From NCBI RefSeq assembly GCF_010104355.1, contig NZ_CP044972.1, positions 2,604,001-2,668,000 on the forward strand: DNA of 64,000 bases. The letters run 5' to 3'. The position numbers were made by a program, and so were the translations under genes. The notes under the pieces were generated by a model that searched no databases, was not told the origin of the DNA, and saw only the letters and a program-made list of their open reading frames with translations. Shown here in pieces: positions 1-8,553 of the stretch. The stretch is from Hydrogenophaga sp. PBL-H3. GTDB lineage: Bacteria; Pseudomonadota; Gammaproteobacteria; Burkholderiales; Burkholderiaceae_C. The stretch's first letter is position 1. Each line of letters begins with the position of its first letter.

Positions 1-1970
1 TCGACCACCGCCAGGATGGGCCGCTCCGAGCGCAGGTATTCGTAGATCTTGGCGGGAATCTGCGTGTTGAAGTTGCTGCCCTGAAACACCAGCAGCATGT
101 CGGCGCCCATCATCTCGGCGATCGCCCGGTGGTAGGGAATGGGCGCGCCCACCTCGACGCACGCCGTCAGGTCGTACCGTTGCGCGCAAGCCATCACCTC
201 GTCCCCATGGTGAGGGGCGCGGAAGCGGATGCACAAGCGCCGGGGGTCGAGGTGCCCCTCGTCGATGAGCATGCGCACCGCCGCAAAGAAGGTCGACGGA
301 TCTCTGTCTTTGGGGTAGATCAACCCGCTGTGCAACAGCAGCAGCTTGCCCTCCTCCACGCCTTCGCGCGAGGGCACCACCTGGGCAAAGGCTTCTTCGT
401 CGTACCCGTTTTCGATCACGTGGCATTTGGCCGCGTGCTCGGGGTAACGGCGGCCATAGGCCTCGGCGGCGCTGGCGGTGGTGAACACGCAGGCCGACGC
501 GGTGCGCAGCACACGGGCCTCCAGCCACTGCCAGACCCGGCGCTGCATGCGGTCCACCGGGTACTCACTGTTGACCATGGGGTCGCGGAAATCGGCCACC
601 CACGGCAAGCCACTGAGGCTGGACAGGCTCGCGCCAATGAGGTGCGCGGTGGAGATCGGGTAGGTGCTCCAGATGAGCTTGGGCGGCTGGCGCCGGATCT
701 CCTTCATGCCCACCCACACGGCGGGAAGCCACCACGACGACCAACGATCGGGCAGCGCGATCAGCCGTGGGTACTTGCCCTTGATGGACAGGTGGCGGGC
801 GGCATCGAGCGCTGTGGCCCGCACCACACTGGTCTGCGAGGGAATGGAGGAAACGAGGTCGTTGCGCTGTTCCTCGAACGCGCAGGGCGTGGCCGCGAGC
901 ACCGAGGTGGACCAGCCTTGCTGGGGCAGGTACTTCACGAAGTTCAGCGTGCGCAAAATGCCGCTGCTGCCGGCCTGCGGCGGGAAGTGAAACGCGACCA
1001 TGAGCGCCCGCTTCTGCTCTGTCGTGGTTTCAGCCAGCATGGGCATGCGCTGCGACAGGTTGCGCATGAACTGCAGGTTCATGTGCGCGGTGGTGGGTCC
1101 CCAGGGGGTGAAGCGGGGGACCTGCAGCAGCGAGGTGTCGGCCGATGCCACGCCACGCAAGGTGGTGAGCGCATACCGGTAGCCTGCCCGCCGCACCATC
1201 TCGATGTGCTCCGGGCCGAAGTCTTTGCCGGGAGCGCCGTTGGGGTAGGCAAAGGCCGTGACCTTGCCGCGAATGATGGATTCGATCTGCTCGCGGGCGC
1301 CCGCAATCTCTTCAAAGGCCTTCTCGGCCGTGCACCGGCTCAGAATGGGGTGTGTCACGGAATGCCCGCCGATGCCGAACCCCCGCGAATGCAGGGCTCG
1401 AAGGTCGGCCACATCCATCACCGGAACCCTCGAGCGCTCGAAACCGGTGTGCTGTTCGAGCGCGGTGAGCAGCCGTTCTTTTTCCATCGGCTCCTGGTAT
1501 TTCAGGAAGTCGTCCAGACGCCGAATGGTGCTCTGCCGCTCGGTCGCGTCGCCAAACCTCAAGGGCGACAGATCCACGCCGGGCCACTGCAGCGTCGGCG
1601 TGCCGGGTGGCGCTGCCGCCACGGCATGCAGGATGCGTTCGTTCCACATGGGCAGACCCGAATACTGCCCAGACGTGACGAAGAAGGTGGCATGCACGCC
1701 CAACTGCTCCAGCACGGGCACCACACCGCCGAGCCAGTCGGGGTAACCGTCGTCGAAGGTGATGCAGGCGGCGTTGGCGGGCAGATTGCCCGCGCGCAGA
1801 GCGACCAAGGCCTCGTCCAGCGGCAAGATGCGGAACCTGCGCAGCGTCGTGCGCAGCACGGCGGTGAAGGCCGCGAGATCCAGCTCCGCAGGGCTCAGCG
1901 GATGGCGGACCTGCGGGATCTTGTGAAATACGAGCGTGGTCAGCTTGCCGCTGGAAAAAGCCCTAAACAT
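1..1970 (-). CDS. Polysaccharide deacetylase-glycosyltransferase fusion (partial, 3' end outside window)
   Basis: The frame is open from the ATG at 1970 to the window edge, giving 656 visible codons. Residues 1-320 form a NodB-type carbohydrate deacetylase domain, with the metal motif TFDDGY at about 71-76 and a second motif GGHSVTHP. From about residue 324 (MVAFHFPPQAGSSG) a GT-B/GT4-like glycosyltransferase begins and continues in the same frame through ADFRDPMVNSEYP and the start of a C-terminal donor domain. I translated the junction at 980-1080 and saw no stop, so this is an in-frame fusion rather than two genes. The start overlaps the stop of the upstream ligase gene by 8 bases. Inferred role: deacetylation of, and sugar addition to, the exopolysaccharide made by this cluster. 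The acceptor and sugar cannot be told. Confidence 0.85.
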   Translation of the reverse strand, partial: MFRAFSSGKLTTLVFHKIPQVRHPLSPAELDLAAFTAVLRTTLRRFRILPLDEALVALRAGNLPANAACITFDDGYPDWLGGVVPVLEQLGVHATFFVTSGQYSGLPMWNERILHAVAAAPPGTPTLQWPGVDLSPLRFGDATERQSTIRRLDDFLKYQEPMEKERLLTALEQHTGFERSRVPVMDVADLRALHSRGFGIGGHSVTHPILSRCTAEKAFEEIAGAREQIESIIRGKVTAFAYPNGAPGKDFGPEHIEMVRRAGYRYALTTLRGVASADTSLLQVPRFTPWGPTTAHMNLQFMRNLSQRMPMLAETTTEQKRALMVAFHFPPQAGSSGILRTLNFVKYLPQQGWSTSVLAATPCAFEEQRNDLVSSIPSQTSVVRATALDAARHLSIKGKYPRLIALPDRWSSWWLPAVWVGMKEIRRQPPKLIWSTYPISTAHLIGASLSSLSGLPWVADFRDPMVNSEYPVDRMQRRVWQWLEARVLRTASACVFTTASAAEAYGRRYPEHAAKCHVIENGYDEEAFAQVVPSREGVEEGKLLLLHSGLIYPKDRDPSTFFAAVRMLIDEGHLDPRRLCIRFRAPHHGDEVMACAQRYDLTACVEVGAPIPYHRAIAEMMGADMLLVFQGSNFNTQIPAKIYEYLRSERPILAVV

Positions 1971-3291
1971 GCGACGCGGCCCTCCCACGCTGAGGCACCA
2001 CCGCTTTCAAGCGCACGGTCTCCGACAGGATCAACCGGTTGATGGCGAGCAGCGTCATGATGAACAGATAGACCAGCTCGAAATAGGCCAGGCTCACACC
2101 CGCGCCTCCAGCCATGAACGCCACCAGCGACAGGTTGATGGCGGTGGCGAGATCGACCGCCCAGGCGAAGTCGCCTCGGGACTTGGCCGCATTGGCCTTG
2201 ATCCGCCAGCGCATGACGAATGCGGACGCCATGACCGAGAGGAACAGGATCAGCCCGATGTAGCCCAGATCGCCGAGCACCTGGAAGTAGTTGCTGTGGG
2301 CGGCCTTGGCGGTCATCTCCGGAATATCGATGTTGATCAGGTTCGGGATGGTCCGGTACTGGTCCCAGATCCATTGACGCTCCACCGCATGGAAACCGCC
2401 CCCGAAGATGGGGTTGTCATTGGCGATGTTCAGGCTCACCTTCCAGGCCGCCACCCGCCCGAGAAAGGATTCGTCTTCTGCCGCGTTCTTGATGGTGTCG
2501 ATGCGCTCGAACCAGCGCTCTGGCGCGAGCTGGACCACGCCAAAGGCAACGATAGCGAGCACCACGGTGGACAGCAGTTTGCGGGGACTGGTCAGCCAGT
2601 ACCAGACGCCCAGGATGGCCAGCGCGAGAAACCCCCCGCGGGAGTTGGAGCCCAGCACGGTCATCACGCACAGCCCGAAGGCGATGAGCGCGGCCCATTT
2701 GGCCAACTGGTTGGCGCTGTACCTCGCCAGATACAGCAGCAAGGGCAGCAGCATCACCATGCCCAAGGCATACAGGTTATTGTCGGACAGCGAAGACGTG
2801 GGGATGCCGGTGACGTTGTGCGAGCCCGCTGACGAAATCATCTTCAGTCCGTCCAGAACGCCGTGAAAGCCCAGCCCGGCGGCCAGCACGATCAACATGA
2901 CGTGAATCCGCCAGCGCGAAGTGAGGAACAGGGGCGCCACCATGGCCAGCACCATGCCTTTGGCAAAGATGTCCAAACGCACCCACACCGCAGGATTGGG
3001 CTGCATGGAAAAAATCGCGGACATGACCCCGTGAAGCACGAAAAGGATCAGCAATACCGAGGACGGTTCGGCGAGGAACCCCCCCCGGTTGTGGCCTTTT
3101 TCCAGCCACAAACCCACCAGGGCGATGGCGGCGAACACAAACACGAAACGAAAGTCCTGCATGAAACCGTACAGGTACAGATGGGGCGACAGGACCGTGG
3201 CGTAAACCCAGACGAGGAACGCAACGAAGCTGCTCCTCAGTGCCATGGGCAGCAAGGCCAGCAACACCCCCAACATCAACAAATCTCTCAT
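1963..3291 (-). CDS. O-antigen ligase-like integral membrane protein of the exosortase A cluster
   Basis: This 442-residue protein is dominated by hydrophobic helices, about 10-12 by eye. A long periplasmic loop near residues 270-350 contains NPIFGGGFHAVERQ and AKAAHSNYFQVLGDLGYIG, the pattern of Wzy/WaaL O-antigen ligase and polymerase proteins. Exosortase A clusters usually carry such a protein (the family I know as TIGR03097). It probably polymerises or ligates the lipid-linked repeat unit in the periplasm. The start at 3291 (MRDLLMLGVLLALL) overlaps the preceding small gene's stop as ATGA; the longer open frame upstream of it encodes non-hydrophobic sequence and is unlikely to be translated. 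Confidence 0.85.
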   Translation of the reverse strand: MRDLLMLGVLLALLPMALRSSFVAFLVWVYATVLSPHLYLYGFMQDFRFVFVFAAIALVGLWLEKGHNRGGFLAEPSSVLLILFVLHGVMSAIFSMQPNPAVWVRLDIFAKGMVLAMVAPLFLTSRWRIHVMLIVLAAGLGFHGVLDGLKMISSAGSHNVTGIPTSSLSDNNLYALGMVMLLPLLLYLARYSANQLAKWAALIAFGLCVMTVLGSNSRGGFLALAILGVWYWLTSPRKLLSTVVLAIVAFGVVQLAPERWFERIDTIKNAAEDESFLGRVAAWKVSLNIANDNPIFGGGFHAVERQWIWDQYRTIPNLINIDIPEMTAKAAHSNYFQVLGDLGYIGLILFLSVMASAFVMRWRIKANAAKSRGDFAWAVDLATAINLSLVAFMAGGAGVSLAYFELVYLFIMTLLAINRLILSETVRLKAVVPQRGRAASHV

Positions 3292-3437
3292 TTGTTGACT
3301 TCTTCCTTTTTCTCTTTGAAGGCAAAGAAGCCGAGATCGGCGGCTGTGACCTGCGGCTTCTTGCTGGCGCGCATCGCGGTCCAGCAGCAATAGGTCACCA
3401 CCACCAGGTCAAGGGCAAACAGCACCGATTCGATCAT
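3288..3437 (-). CDS. Small single-span membrane protein, 49 residues
   Basis: The protein has one hydrophobic segment (residues 4-20, ESVLFALDLVVVTYCCW) followed by a charged, Lys-rich tail ending FKEKKEEVNK. It sits between the UDP-ManNAc dehydrogenase gene (34 bases upstream) and the ligase-like gene, which it overlaps by 4 bases (ATGA). That tight coupling is the main argument that it is real. I do not recognise a family. By position it could be an accessory subunit of the ligase/polymerase. The start at 3437 was chosen because the hydrophobic segment follows at once. Confidence 0.6.
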   Translation of the reverse strand: MIESVLFALDLVVVTYCCWTAMRASKKPQVTAADLGFFAFKEKKEEVNK

Positions 3438-3471
3438 CGCGCCTCCCTGGCGGCATCGGTGTTGAGCACCC

Positions 3472-4692
3472 TCACCGCAACACACCTTTGGTGTCGATCA
3501 CGATCTTGTCCTTGATGATCTGGGGATCGATCTCGGTGAACTCGGCGTGGTCCACCAGCAGGAGCAGGATGTCGGCCTCCTTGAGCACATCTTTCAGGTC
3601 GTACAGCGGAAACGGCACCTTGTCCTTGGCCACGTTCGGGTCGCAAGCCATCACCTTGCCGATACCCGAATGCAGCAGCTGCTCGACGATGTCCATGGAG
3701 GGGGACTCGCGCATGTCGTCGATGTTGGCTTTGAAGGTCAGGCCCAGCGCACCGATCACAGGCTCCTTGAAGCGCTGTGCCTTGGCGCGCACTTTCTCAA
3801 TCACCCATTGCGGCTTGGCATCGTTGACCTCGCGCGCGGTGCGGATCAGGCGCGCCTCTTTGGGTGCGCTGGAAACGATGAACCAGGGGTCCACCGCAAT
3901 GCAGTGACCGCCCACGCCAGGGCCGGGCTGCAGGATGTTGACGCGCGGGTGGCGGTTGGCCAGCGCAATGGTTTCCCAGACGTTGATGCCCAGGCGATCA
4001 CAGATCACCGAGAGCTCGTTGGCAAAGGCGATGTTGACGTCGCGGAACGAGTTTTCCACCAGCTTGGAGAGCTCGGCCGTGCGGCTGTCGGTCTCCAGGA
4101 TCGCACCGTTGCAGAAGGTCTTGTAGAGCGTCTTGGCCTTGGCAACGGCCGCCTTGGTGTTGCCCCCGATGATGCGGTCGTTGTCCACCAGTTCACGCAG
4201 GATGTGGCCCGGCAGCACGCGCTCGGGACAATGGGCCGTGTGGATCTTGCCCGCCAGCTCGGGCCGCTCCGTGGCAATGATCTTTTCGATCACCTCGGTG
4301 GTGCCCACGGGCGACGTGGATTCCAGGATCACCAGGTTGTCTTCGCGCAGGTAGGGCACGATGGCGCGCGTGGCGGCCTCCACATAGCTCAGGTCGGGTG
4401 CCTTGGGGTTGCCGTCTTCCTCCTTGAAAGGCGTGGGCACGGCCAGGATGAAGGTGTCGCCCTCCTCCGGCGTCAGCGAGGCGCGCAGGTTGCCGCTGTT
4501 GACGGCCGAGCGCACGAGGATGTCGAGGTCGGGTTCGACGATGTGGATGCGCCCCGAGTTGATGGTGTCCACCGCCTTGGCATTGACGTCCACACCCAGC
4601 ACCTGGTGCCCCTTGGTGGCCAGCATGGAGGCGGTGGGCAGGCCGATGTAGCCCAGGCCCATGACGACGATCTTTTGCAGTTCTCTTGCCAT
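3472..4692 (-). CDS. wecC: UDP-N-acetyl-D-mannosamine dehydrogenase
   Basis: This 406-residue protein has the UDP-glucose/GDP-mannose dehydrogenase fold. The N-terminal NAD-binding motif is VVMGLGYIGLPTA (residues 9-21). The middle domain carries the catalytic cysteine in GGHCIAVDPWF, and a C-terminal UDP-binding domain follows (LTFKANIDDMRESPS). It oxidises UDP-ManNAc twice to UDP-ManNAcA. The gene follows the 2-epimerase by one base, so the two form the standard two-step route from UDP-GlcNAc. This suggests that an N-acetylmannosaminuronic acid residue, or a related uronic acid, is built into the exopolysaccharide. Family assignment is firm. The exact hexosamine substrate rests on the epimerase neighbour. 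Confidence 0.93.
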   Translation of the reverse strand: MARELQKIVVMGLGYIGLPTASMLATKGHQVLGVDVNAKAVDTINSGRIHIVEPDLDILVRSAVNSGNLRASLTPEEGDTFILAVPTPFKEEDGNPKAPDLSYVEAATRAIVPYLREDNLVILESTSPVGTTEVIEKIIATERPELAGKIHTAHCPERVLPGHILRELVDNDRIIGGNTKAAVAKAKTLYKTFCNGAILETDSRTAELSKLVENSFRDVNIAFANELSVICDRLGINVWETIALANRHPRVNILQPGPGVGGHCIAVDPWFIVSSAPKEARLIRTAREVNDAKPQWVIEKVRAKAQRFKEPVIGALGLTFKANIDDMRESPSMDIVEQLLHSGIGKVMACDPNVAKDKVPFPLYDLKDVLKEADILLLLVDHAEFTEIDPQIIKDKIVIDTKGVLR

Positions 4693-4693
4693 C

Positions 4694-5830
4694 TCAGTTC
4701 CCTCTCAAGTTTCGAATGTGCTCAATGATTCTTTCGACAGCCTTGCCGTCGCCATACGGATTGTGCGCGCGGGCCATGCTGGCGTAGGCGTCCGCATCCA
4801 CCAGCAGGCGACGCGCCTCGGTCACGATCTTCTCGCGCGAGGTGCCGACCAGTTTCACCGTGCCAGCCTCCACCGCTTCGGGCCGCTCGGTGGTGTCTCG
4901 CATCACCAGCACGGGCTTGCCCAGCGAGGGCGCTTCTTCCTGGATGCCGCCGGAGTCGGTGACGATGATGCAGGAGCGGTCCATGAGGTAGAGAAACGGC
5001 AGGTAGTCCACCGGCTCGATGAGATGGACGTTGGCCAGTCCGCGCGCGGCCAGGATGTCTTTCACCGGCTGGCGCACGTTGGGGTTCAGGTGCACGGGGT
5101 AAAGGATCTCCACGTCGTCGTGCTCGGCCGCGATGTCGGCCAGGGCTTCGCAAATGTGCTGAAACCCTTCTCCGAAGTTCTCGCGCCGGTGTCCGGTCAC
5201 CAGGATGAGGCGGCGCTGCGGGTTCAGGTAAGCGAAGCGCTGCGCCAGTTCGGCTTTCAGCGCTGCGTCATTGCGCAGCTTGTCGACCACGGCCAGCAGC
5301 GCATCGATCACGGTGTTGCCGGTGACGTGGATGGCATCAGCGGAAATACCTTCGCGCAGGAGGTTGTCGCGAGACGCCGCGGTGGGCGCGAAATGGATGT
5401 CGGCAATGGCCCCGGTGAGCTTGCGGTTCATCTCCTCCGGGAAGGGGGAGTGTTTGTTGCCGGTGCGCAAGCCAGCTTCAACGTGACCCACCGGCACGCG
5501 GGCGTAGTAGGCCGCAAGGCTGGTGGCCAGCGTGGTGGTGGTGTCACCGTGCACGAGCACGAGGTCGGGCTTTTCCTGCTCCAGAACGCCTTTGAGGCCG
5601 AGCAGGATGTTGCTGGTGATGTCGAAGAGGTCCTGGCCGGGCTTCATGATGTTCAAGTCGTGCTCGGGCACGATCTCGAACAGTTTGAGGACCTGATCCA
5701 GCATTTCACGGTGCTGGGCCGTGACACAGACCACCGTTTCGATGTCACCAGCCCTGCCCTGCAAGCCTTTGACCAGCGGCGCCATCTTGATGGCTTCGGG
5801 GCGGGTGCCGAATACAACCATGACTTTCAT
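4694..5830 (-). CDS. wecB: UDP-N-acetylglucosamine 2-epimerase (non-hydrolysing)
   Basis: This 378-residue cytoplasmic enzyme matches the non-hydrolysing WecB/MnaA family at full length. Visible motifs are the N-terminal [12 protein letters not shown] (residues 7-18), [29 protein letters not shown] and the C-terminal [16 protein letters not shown] that binds UDP. It converts UDP-GlcNAc to UDP-ManNAc. The start overlaps the stop of the preceding glycosyltransferase gene as ATGA, and the next gene (wecC) begins one base after its stop, so the three are probably translated together. Confidence 0.94.
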   Translation of the reverse strand: MKVMVVFGTRPEAIKMAPLVKGLQGRAGDIETVVCVTAQHREMLDQVLKLFEIVPEHDLNIMKPGQDLFDITSNILLGLKGVLEQEKPDLVLVHGDTTTTLATSLAAYYARVPVGHVEAGLRTGNKHSPFPEEMNRKLTGAIADIHFAPTAASRDNLLREGISADAIHVTGNTVIDALLAVVDKLRNDAALKAELAQRFAYLNPQRRLILVTGHRRENFGEGFQHICEALADIAAEHDDVEILYPVHLNPNVRQPVKDILAARGLANVHLIEPVDYLPFLYLMDRSCIIVTDSGGIQEEAPSLGKPVLVMRDTTERPEAVEAGTVKLVGTSREKIVTEARRLLVDADAYASMARAHNPYGDGKAVERIIEHIRNLRGN

Positions 5831-7038
5831 TGGGTTCCCTTGGAGAGCAGCGCTTTGTACGGCGCTTCGTAGTTGGCCACGCTGTTGCGCCAGTTGCGCA
5901 CGGATTCCACAAACTGCCGGCCATTGGCGCGCAGCTCAGGCCACCGGGCGCGATTCTGGAGCATGTCCAGGATGGCGTCAGAGAGCTCACCGACGTTGTC
6001 GGCCTTGAACAGCCAGCCAGTTTCACCGTGGCGGATGAGTTCCCTGTGACCGCCAACGTCGGAGGCCACGAACAGGTGGCCTTGGGCCATGGCTTCCAGC
6101 GGCTTGAGCGGCGTGACGAGTTCGGTCAGGCGCATGGAGTGGCGTGGGTAGGCGAGCACGTCGATCAGGTCGTAATACCGGTTGACCTCGGCGTGCGGCA
6201 CCCGGCCGGTGAACGCCACGTGATCGCCCAGACCCAGGGCCTGAACCTGCGCCTTGAGGGCTGCGTCTTGCGGTCCGCCCCCCACCAGCAGCAAAAAGAT
6301 GTCAGGCCTGGATTTCAGCAGCAGCGGCAAGGCCGACACCAGCAGATCGAGCCCCTCGTAGGCATAGAACGATCCAATGAATCCCACCACCGTGCGACCT
6401 TGCAGCCCCCAGCGTGCCTGCAGCGCAGGCTCGGGCGCCTGGGCCATCTGGAAACCGTCGACATCGACCGCGTTGGGAATGACCGTGACCTTGGCCGACG
6501 GCACGCCCCGGGCGACGATGTCTCTGCGCAATCCCTCGCAGATGGTGAAGACGTGGCCCGCCTGGCGAATGGCCCGGGTTTCCAGCGCCCGTGTGGCGCG
6601 GTAACGAAGGCTGCCTTCTCGGGTGCTGCCATGGTCAACCGCGGCGTCTTCCCAGAAGGCGCGGATCTCATACACCACGGGGATGCCGTTGCGCCGGCCC
6701 ACCTTGAGCGCAGGCAGGGCATTGAGCACCGGTGAGTGGGCATGAATGATGTCGGGGCGCACCTGGTCGACGACAGCCTGCAACCGGTGCGCCAGCGCGT
6801 TCATGAGCTGGAGTTCACCCAGCAGGGGAAGCTTCACTCGGGGTGGCTGGGCCGGCGTGCGAAAGAAGTGCAGTCCGTCAACGTTCTCTTCCAGCTGCTT
6901 CTCGGCGCCGTGCTTGGGTGAGGTCAGGTGAAAGGTTTCCCAGCCGCGCGCGCGTTGCTCGCGCAACAAGGCCGCTGTGCGGAAGGTGTATCCGCTGTGC
7001 AGCGGAATGGAGTGGTCAAGGACATGAAGAATTCGCAT
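5827..7038 (-). CDS. Exosortase A-associated GT4 glycosyltransferase
   Basis: This 403-residue GT-B fold protein begins [20 protein letters not shown], the opening typical of the exosortase A-associated GT4 family (TIGR04063 as I recall it). The acceptor domain holds [14 protein letters not shown] and the donor domain holds [16 protein letters not shown] and the EX7E-type region near [16 protein letters not shown]. The ATG at 7038 is preferred because the extension upstream lacks family features. An 83-base divergent gap separates it from the adenylating enzyme, so this is probably the first gene of a second minus-strand transcript (GT-wecB-wecC-small protein-ligase-fusion). It adds one sugar to the repeat unit at the inner membrane. 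Confidence 0.88.
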   Translation of the reverse strand: MRILHVLDHSIPLHSGYTFRTAALLREQRARGWETFHLTSPKHGAEKQLEENVDGLHFFRTPAQPPRVKLPLLGELQLMNALAHRLQAVVDQVRPDIIHAHSPVLNALPALKVGRRNGIPVVYEIRAFWEDAAVDHGSTREGSLRYRATRALETRAIRQAGHVFTICEGLRRDIVARGVPSAKVTVIPNAVDVDGFQMAQAPEPALQARWGLQGRTVVGFIGSFYAYEGLDLLVSALPLLLKSRPDIFLLLVGGGPQDAALKAQVQALGLGDHVAFTGRVPHAEVNRYYDLIDVLAYPRHSMRLTELVTPLKPLEAMAQGHLFVASDVGGHRELIRHGETGWLFKADNVGELSDAILDMLQNRARWPELRANGRQFVESVRNWRNSVANYEAPYKALLSKGTQ

Positions 7039-7121
7039 GATCAGATTGCCGAGATTCTGCGGCACCACAAAAACAACAACGCCGATCGCAGCGCCCGCAT
7101 CGAGGCGTCTACCATTTGCGC
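7039..7121. promoter_or_regulatory. Divergent intergenic region between two polysaccharide transcripts
   Basis: These 83 bases separate the minus-strand glycosyltransferase start from the plus-strand adenylating-enzyme start. It must hold two promoters, or one promoter plus read-through. It includes an A-rich stretch (7068-7083). I cannot assign -10/-35 elements with confidence. Confidence 0.35.
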
Positions 7122-8480
7122 ATGACTCTTCACACACGCCTCATTTCGGATCTGATCTTTCCCATGCAGGAGCGCTTGAAAAAGCACACCACGGTGAGCG
7201 TCAAGCAAGCGATGGAAGCCAGCCAGTACTGGTCGCTGGATCGCCTCGAGGACCTGCGTGTCAAGCGCTTGCGCAGCCTGCTCGACCACGCGGGGCAGCA
7301 TGTTCCCTACTACCGCGAACTGTTTGGCCGACTGGGCTTTGACCCGCGATCGATCAGCAGTTGCCGCGACCTGCAGCGCCTGCCCTTTCTGACCAAGACG
7401 GAGATTCGTGCTCATACCGAGGCCATGAAATCCGATGAGGCGAGCGACCTGGCGCGTTTCAACACCGGAGGATCCAGTGGTGAACCGCTGGTGTTCTTCA
7501 TCGGCAAGGAACGGGTGAGCCACGACGTGGCCGCCAAATGGCGGGCCACCCGCTGGTGGGGCGTGGACATCGGCGATCCTGAAATCGTGCTGTGGGGCTC
7601 GCCCATCGAACTGACTTCGCAGGACCGCGCCCGGCGCTGGCGTGACGCACTCATGCGCACGCAATTGCTGCCGGCATTTGAGATGTCGCCGGAGAAGGTG
7701 GCGGGATTCATCGAGAAAATCCGCAGCGTGCGACCGGCCATGCTGTTTGGGTACCCCTCGGCTTTTGCGCACATCGCGCGGCACGCCGAGGCGCACCACA
7801 TCCCGATGGACAAGCTGGGCATCAAGGTGGCCTTCGTGACCTCGGAGCGCTTGTATGACCACCAGCGCGAATTGATCCAGCGGGTGTTCAACTGCCCGGT
7901 GGCGAATGGGTATGGAGGTAGGGATGCGGGTTTCATTGCACACGAATGCCCATCAGGAGGCATGCACCTGACCCACGAAGACGTGATCGTGGAAATTGTG
8001 GACCCGCAAGGCCAGGTGCTGCCCGAGGGTGAGAGTGGCGAGATTGTCGTCACCCACCTCGCCACGCGCCATTTCCCGTTTGTCCGGTACCGGACGGGCG
8101 ACATCGGTGCGCTGGGCCATGAGGCTTGCGCATGCGGTCGCACCTTGCCGCTGTTGAAAGACCTTCAGGGGCGAAGCACCGACTTTCTGGTGGCACGCAA
8201 CGGCACCGTGATGCACGGCTTGTCGCTCATCTACATCGTGCGGGATCTGGCTGGCGTCAAACAATTCAAGATCGTGCAGGACAGCATCGACCTGACCCAC
8301 ATCCTGTTGGTCACCAACGAGCACTTTGACCGGGCATTGCTGCCTACCATCGAGAGCGGCGCCAAGGCTCGCCTGGGCGCGGACGTGACCATCAACATCC
8401 GCCTGGTCGACGAGATCCCACCGGAAAAGTCCGGCAAGTACCGCTACGTGATCAGTCACGTCGAGGTCCCGGCGACCTGA
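7122..8480 (+). CDS. CapK/PaaK-like adenylate-forming enzyme of the polysaccharide cluster
   Basis: This 452-residue protein belongs to the phenylacetate-CoA ligase (PaaK) branch of adenylate-forming enzymes. It shows the phosphate-binding loop FNTGGSSGEPL (near residue 110), FGYPSAFAHIA, GYGGRDAGFIAHEC, the ATP-ribose motif VRYRTGDIG and a C-terminal lysine in PPEKSGKYRYV. CapK-type relatives are common in capsule and exosortase clusters, where they are thought to activate an acid or amino acid that decorates the polysaccharide; that role is inference. It is the only plus-strand gene in the cluster and is convergent with the exosortase gene. The ATG at 7122 was taken; a TTG at 7116, with a GAGG ten bases upstream, is a possible alternative. 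Confidence 0.8.
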   Translation: MTLHTRLISDLIFPMQERLKKHTTVSVKQAMEASQYWSLDRLEDLRVKRLRSLLDHAGQHVPYYRELFGRLGFDPRSISSCRDLQRLPFLTKTEIRAHTEAMKSDEASDLARFNTGGSSGEPLVFFIGKERVSHDVAAKWRATRWWGVDIGDPEIVLWGSPIELTSQDRARRWRDALMRTQLLPAFEMSPEKVAGFIEKIRSVRPAMLFGYPSAFAHIARHAEAHHIPMDKLGIKVAFVTSERLYDHQRELIQRVFNCPVANGYGGRDAGFIAHECPSGGMHLTHEDVIVEIVDPQGQVLPEGESGEIVVTHLATRHFPFVRYRTGDIGALGHEACACGRTLPLLKDLQGRSTDFLVARNGTVMHGLSLIYIVRDLAGVKQFKIVQDSIDLTHILLVTNEHFDRALLPTIESGAKARLGADVTINIRLVDEIPPEKSGKYRYVISHVEVPAT

Positions 8481-8553
8481 ACCGTGGCCGCGCCGGGAGG
8501 CACACGGCGGGTGCGACAGGCAGGCTGTGGGCGAACCGGTGTGTCCCATGTCG

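Noticed and set aside
129..2042. A 637-residue plus-strand open frame
   Set aside because: It is the antisense shadow of the deacetylase-glycosyltransferase fusion: composition is His/Gln/Arg/Gly-rich without motifs, while the minus strand shows clear NodB and GT motifs.
3472..5830. wecB-wecC as evidence for enterobacterial common antigen
   Set aside because: No other ECA genes occur; the pair lies inside an exosortase A exopolysaccharide cluster, where a ManNAcA-type sugar is equally plausible.
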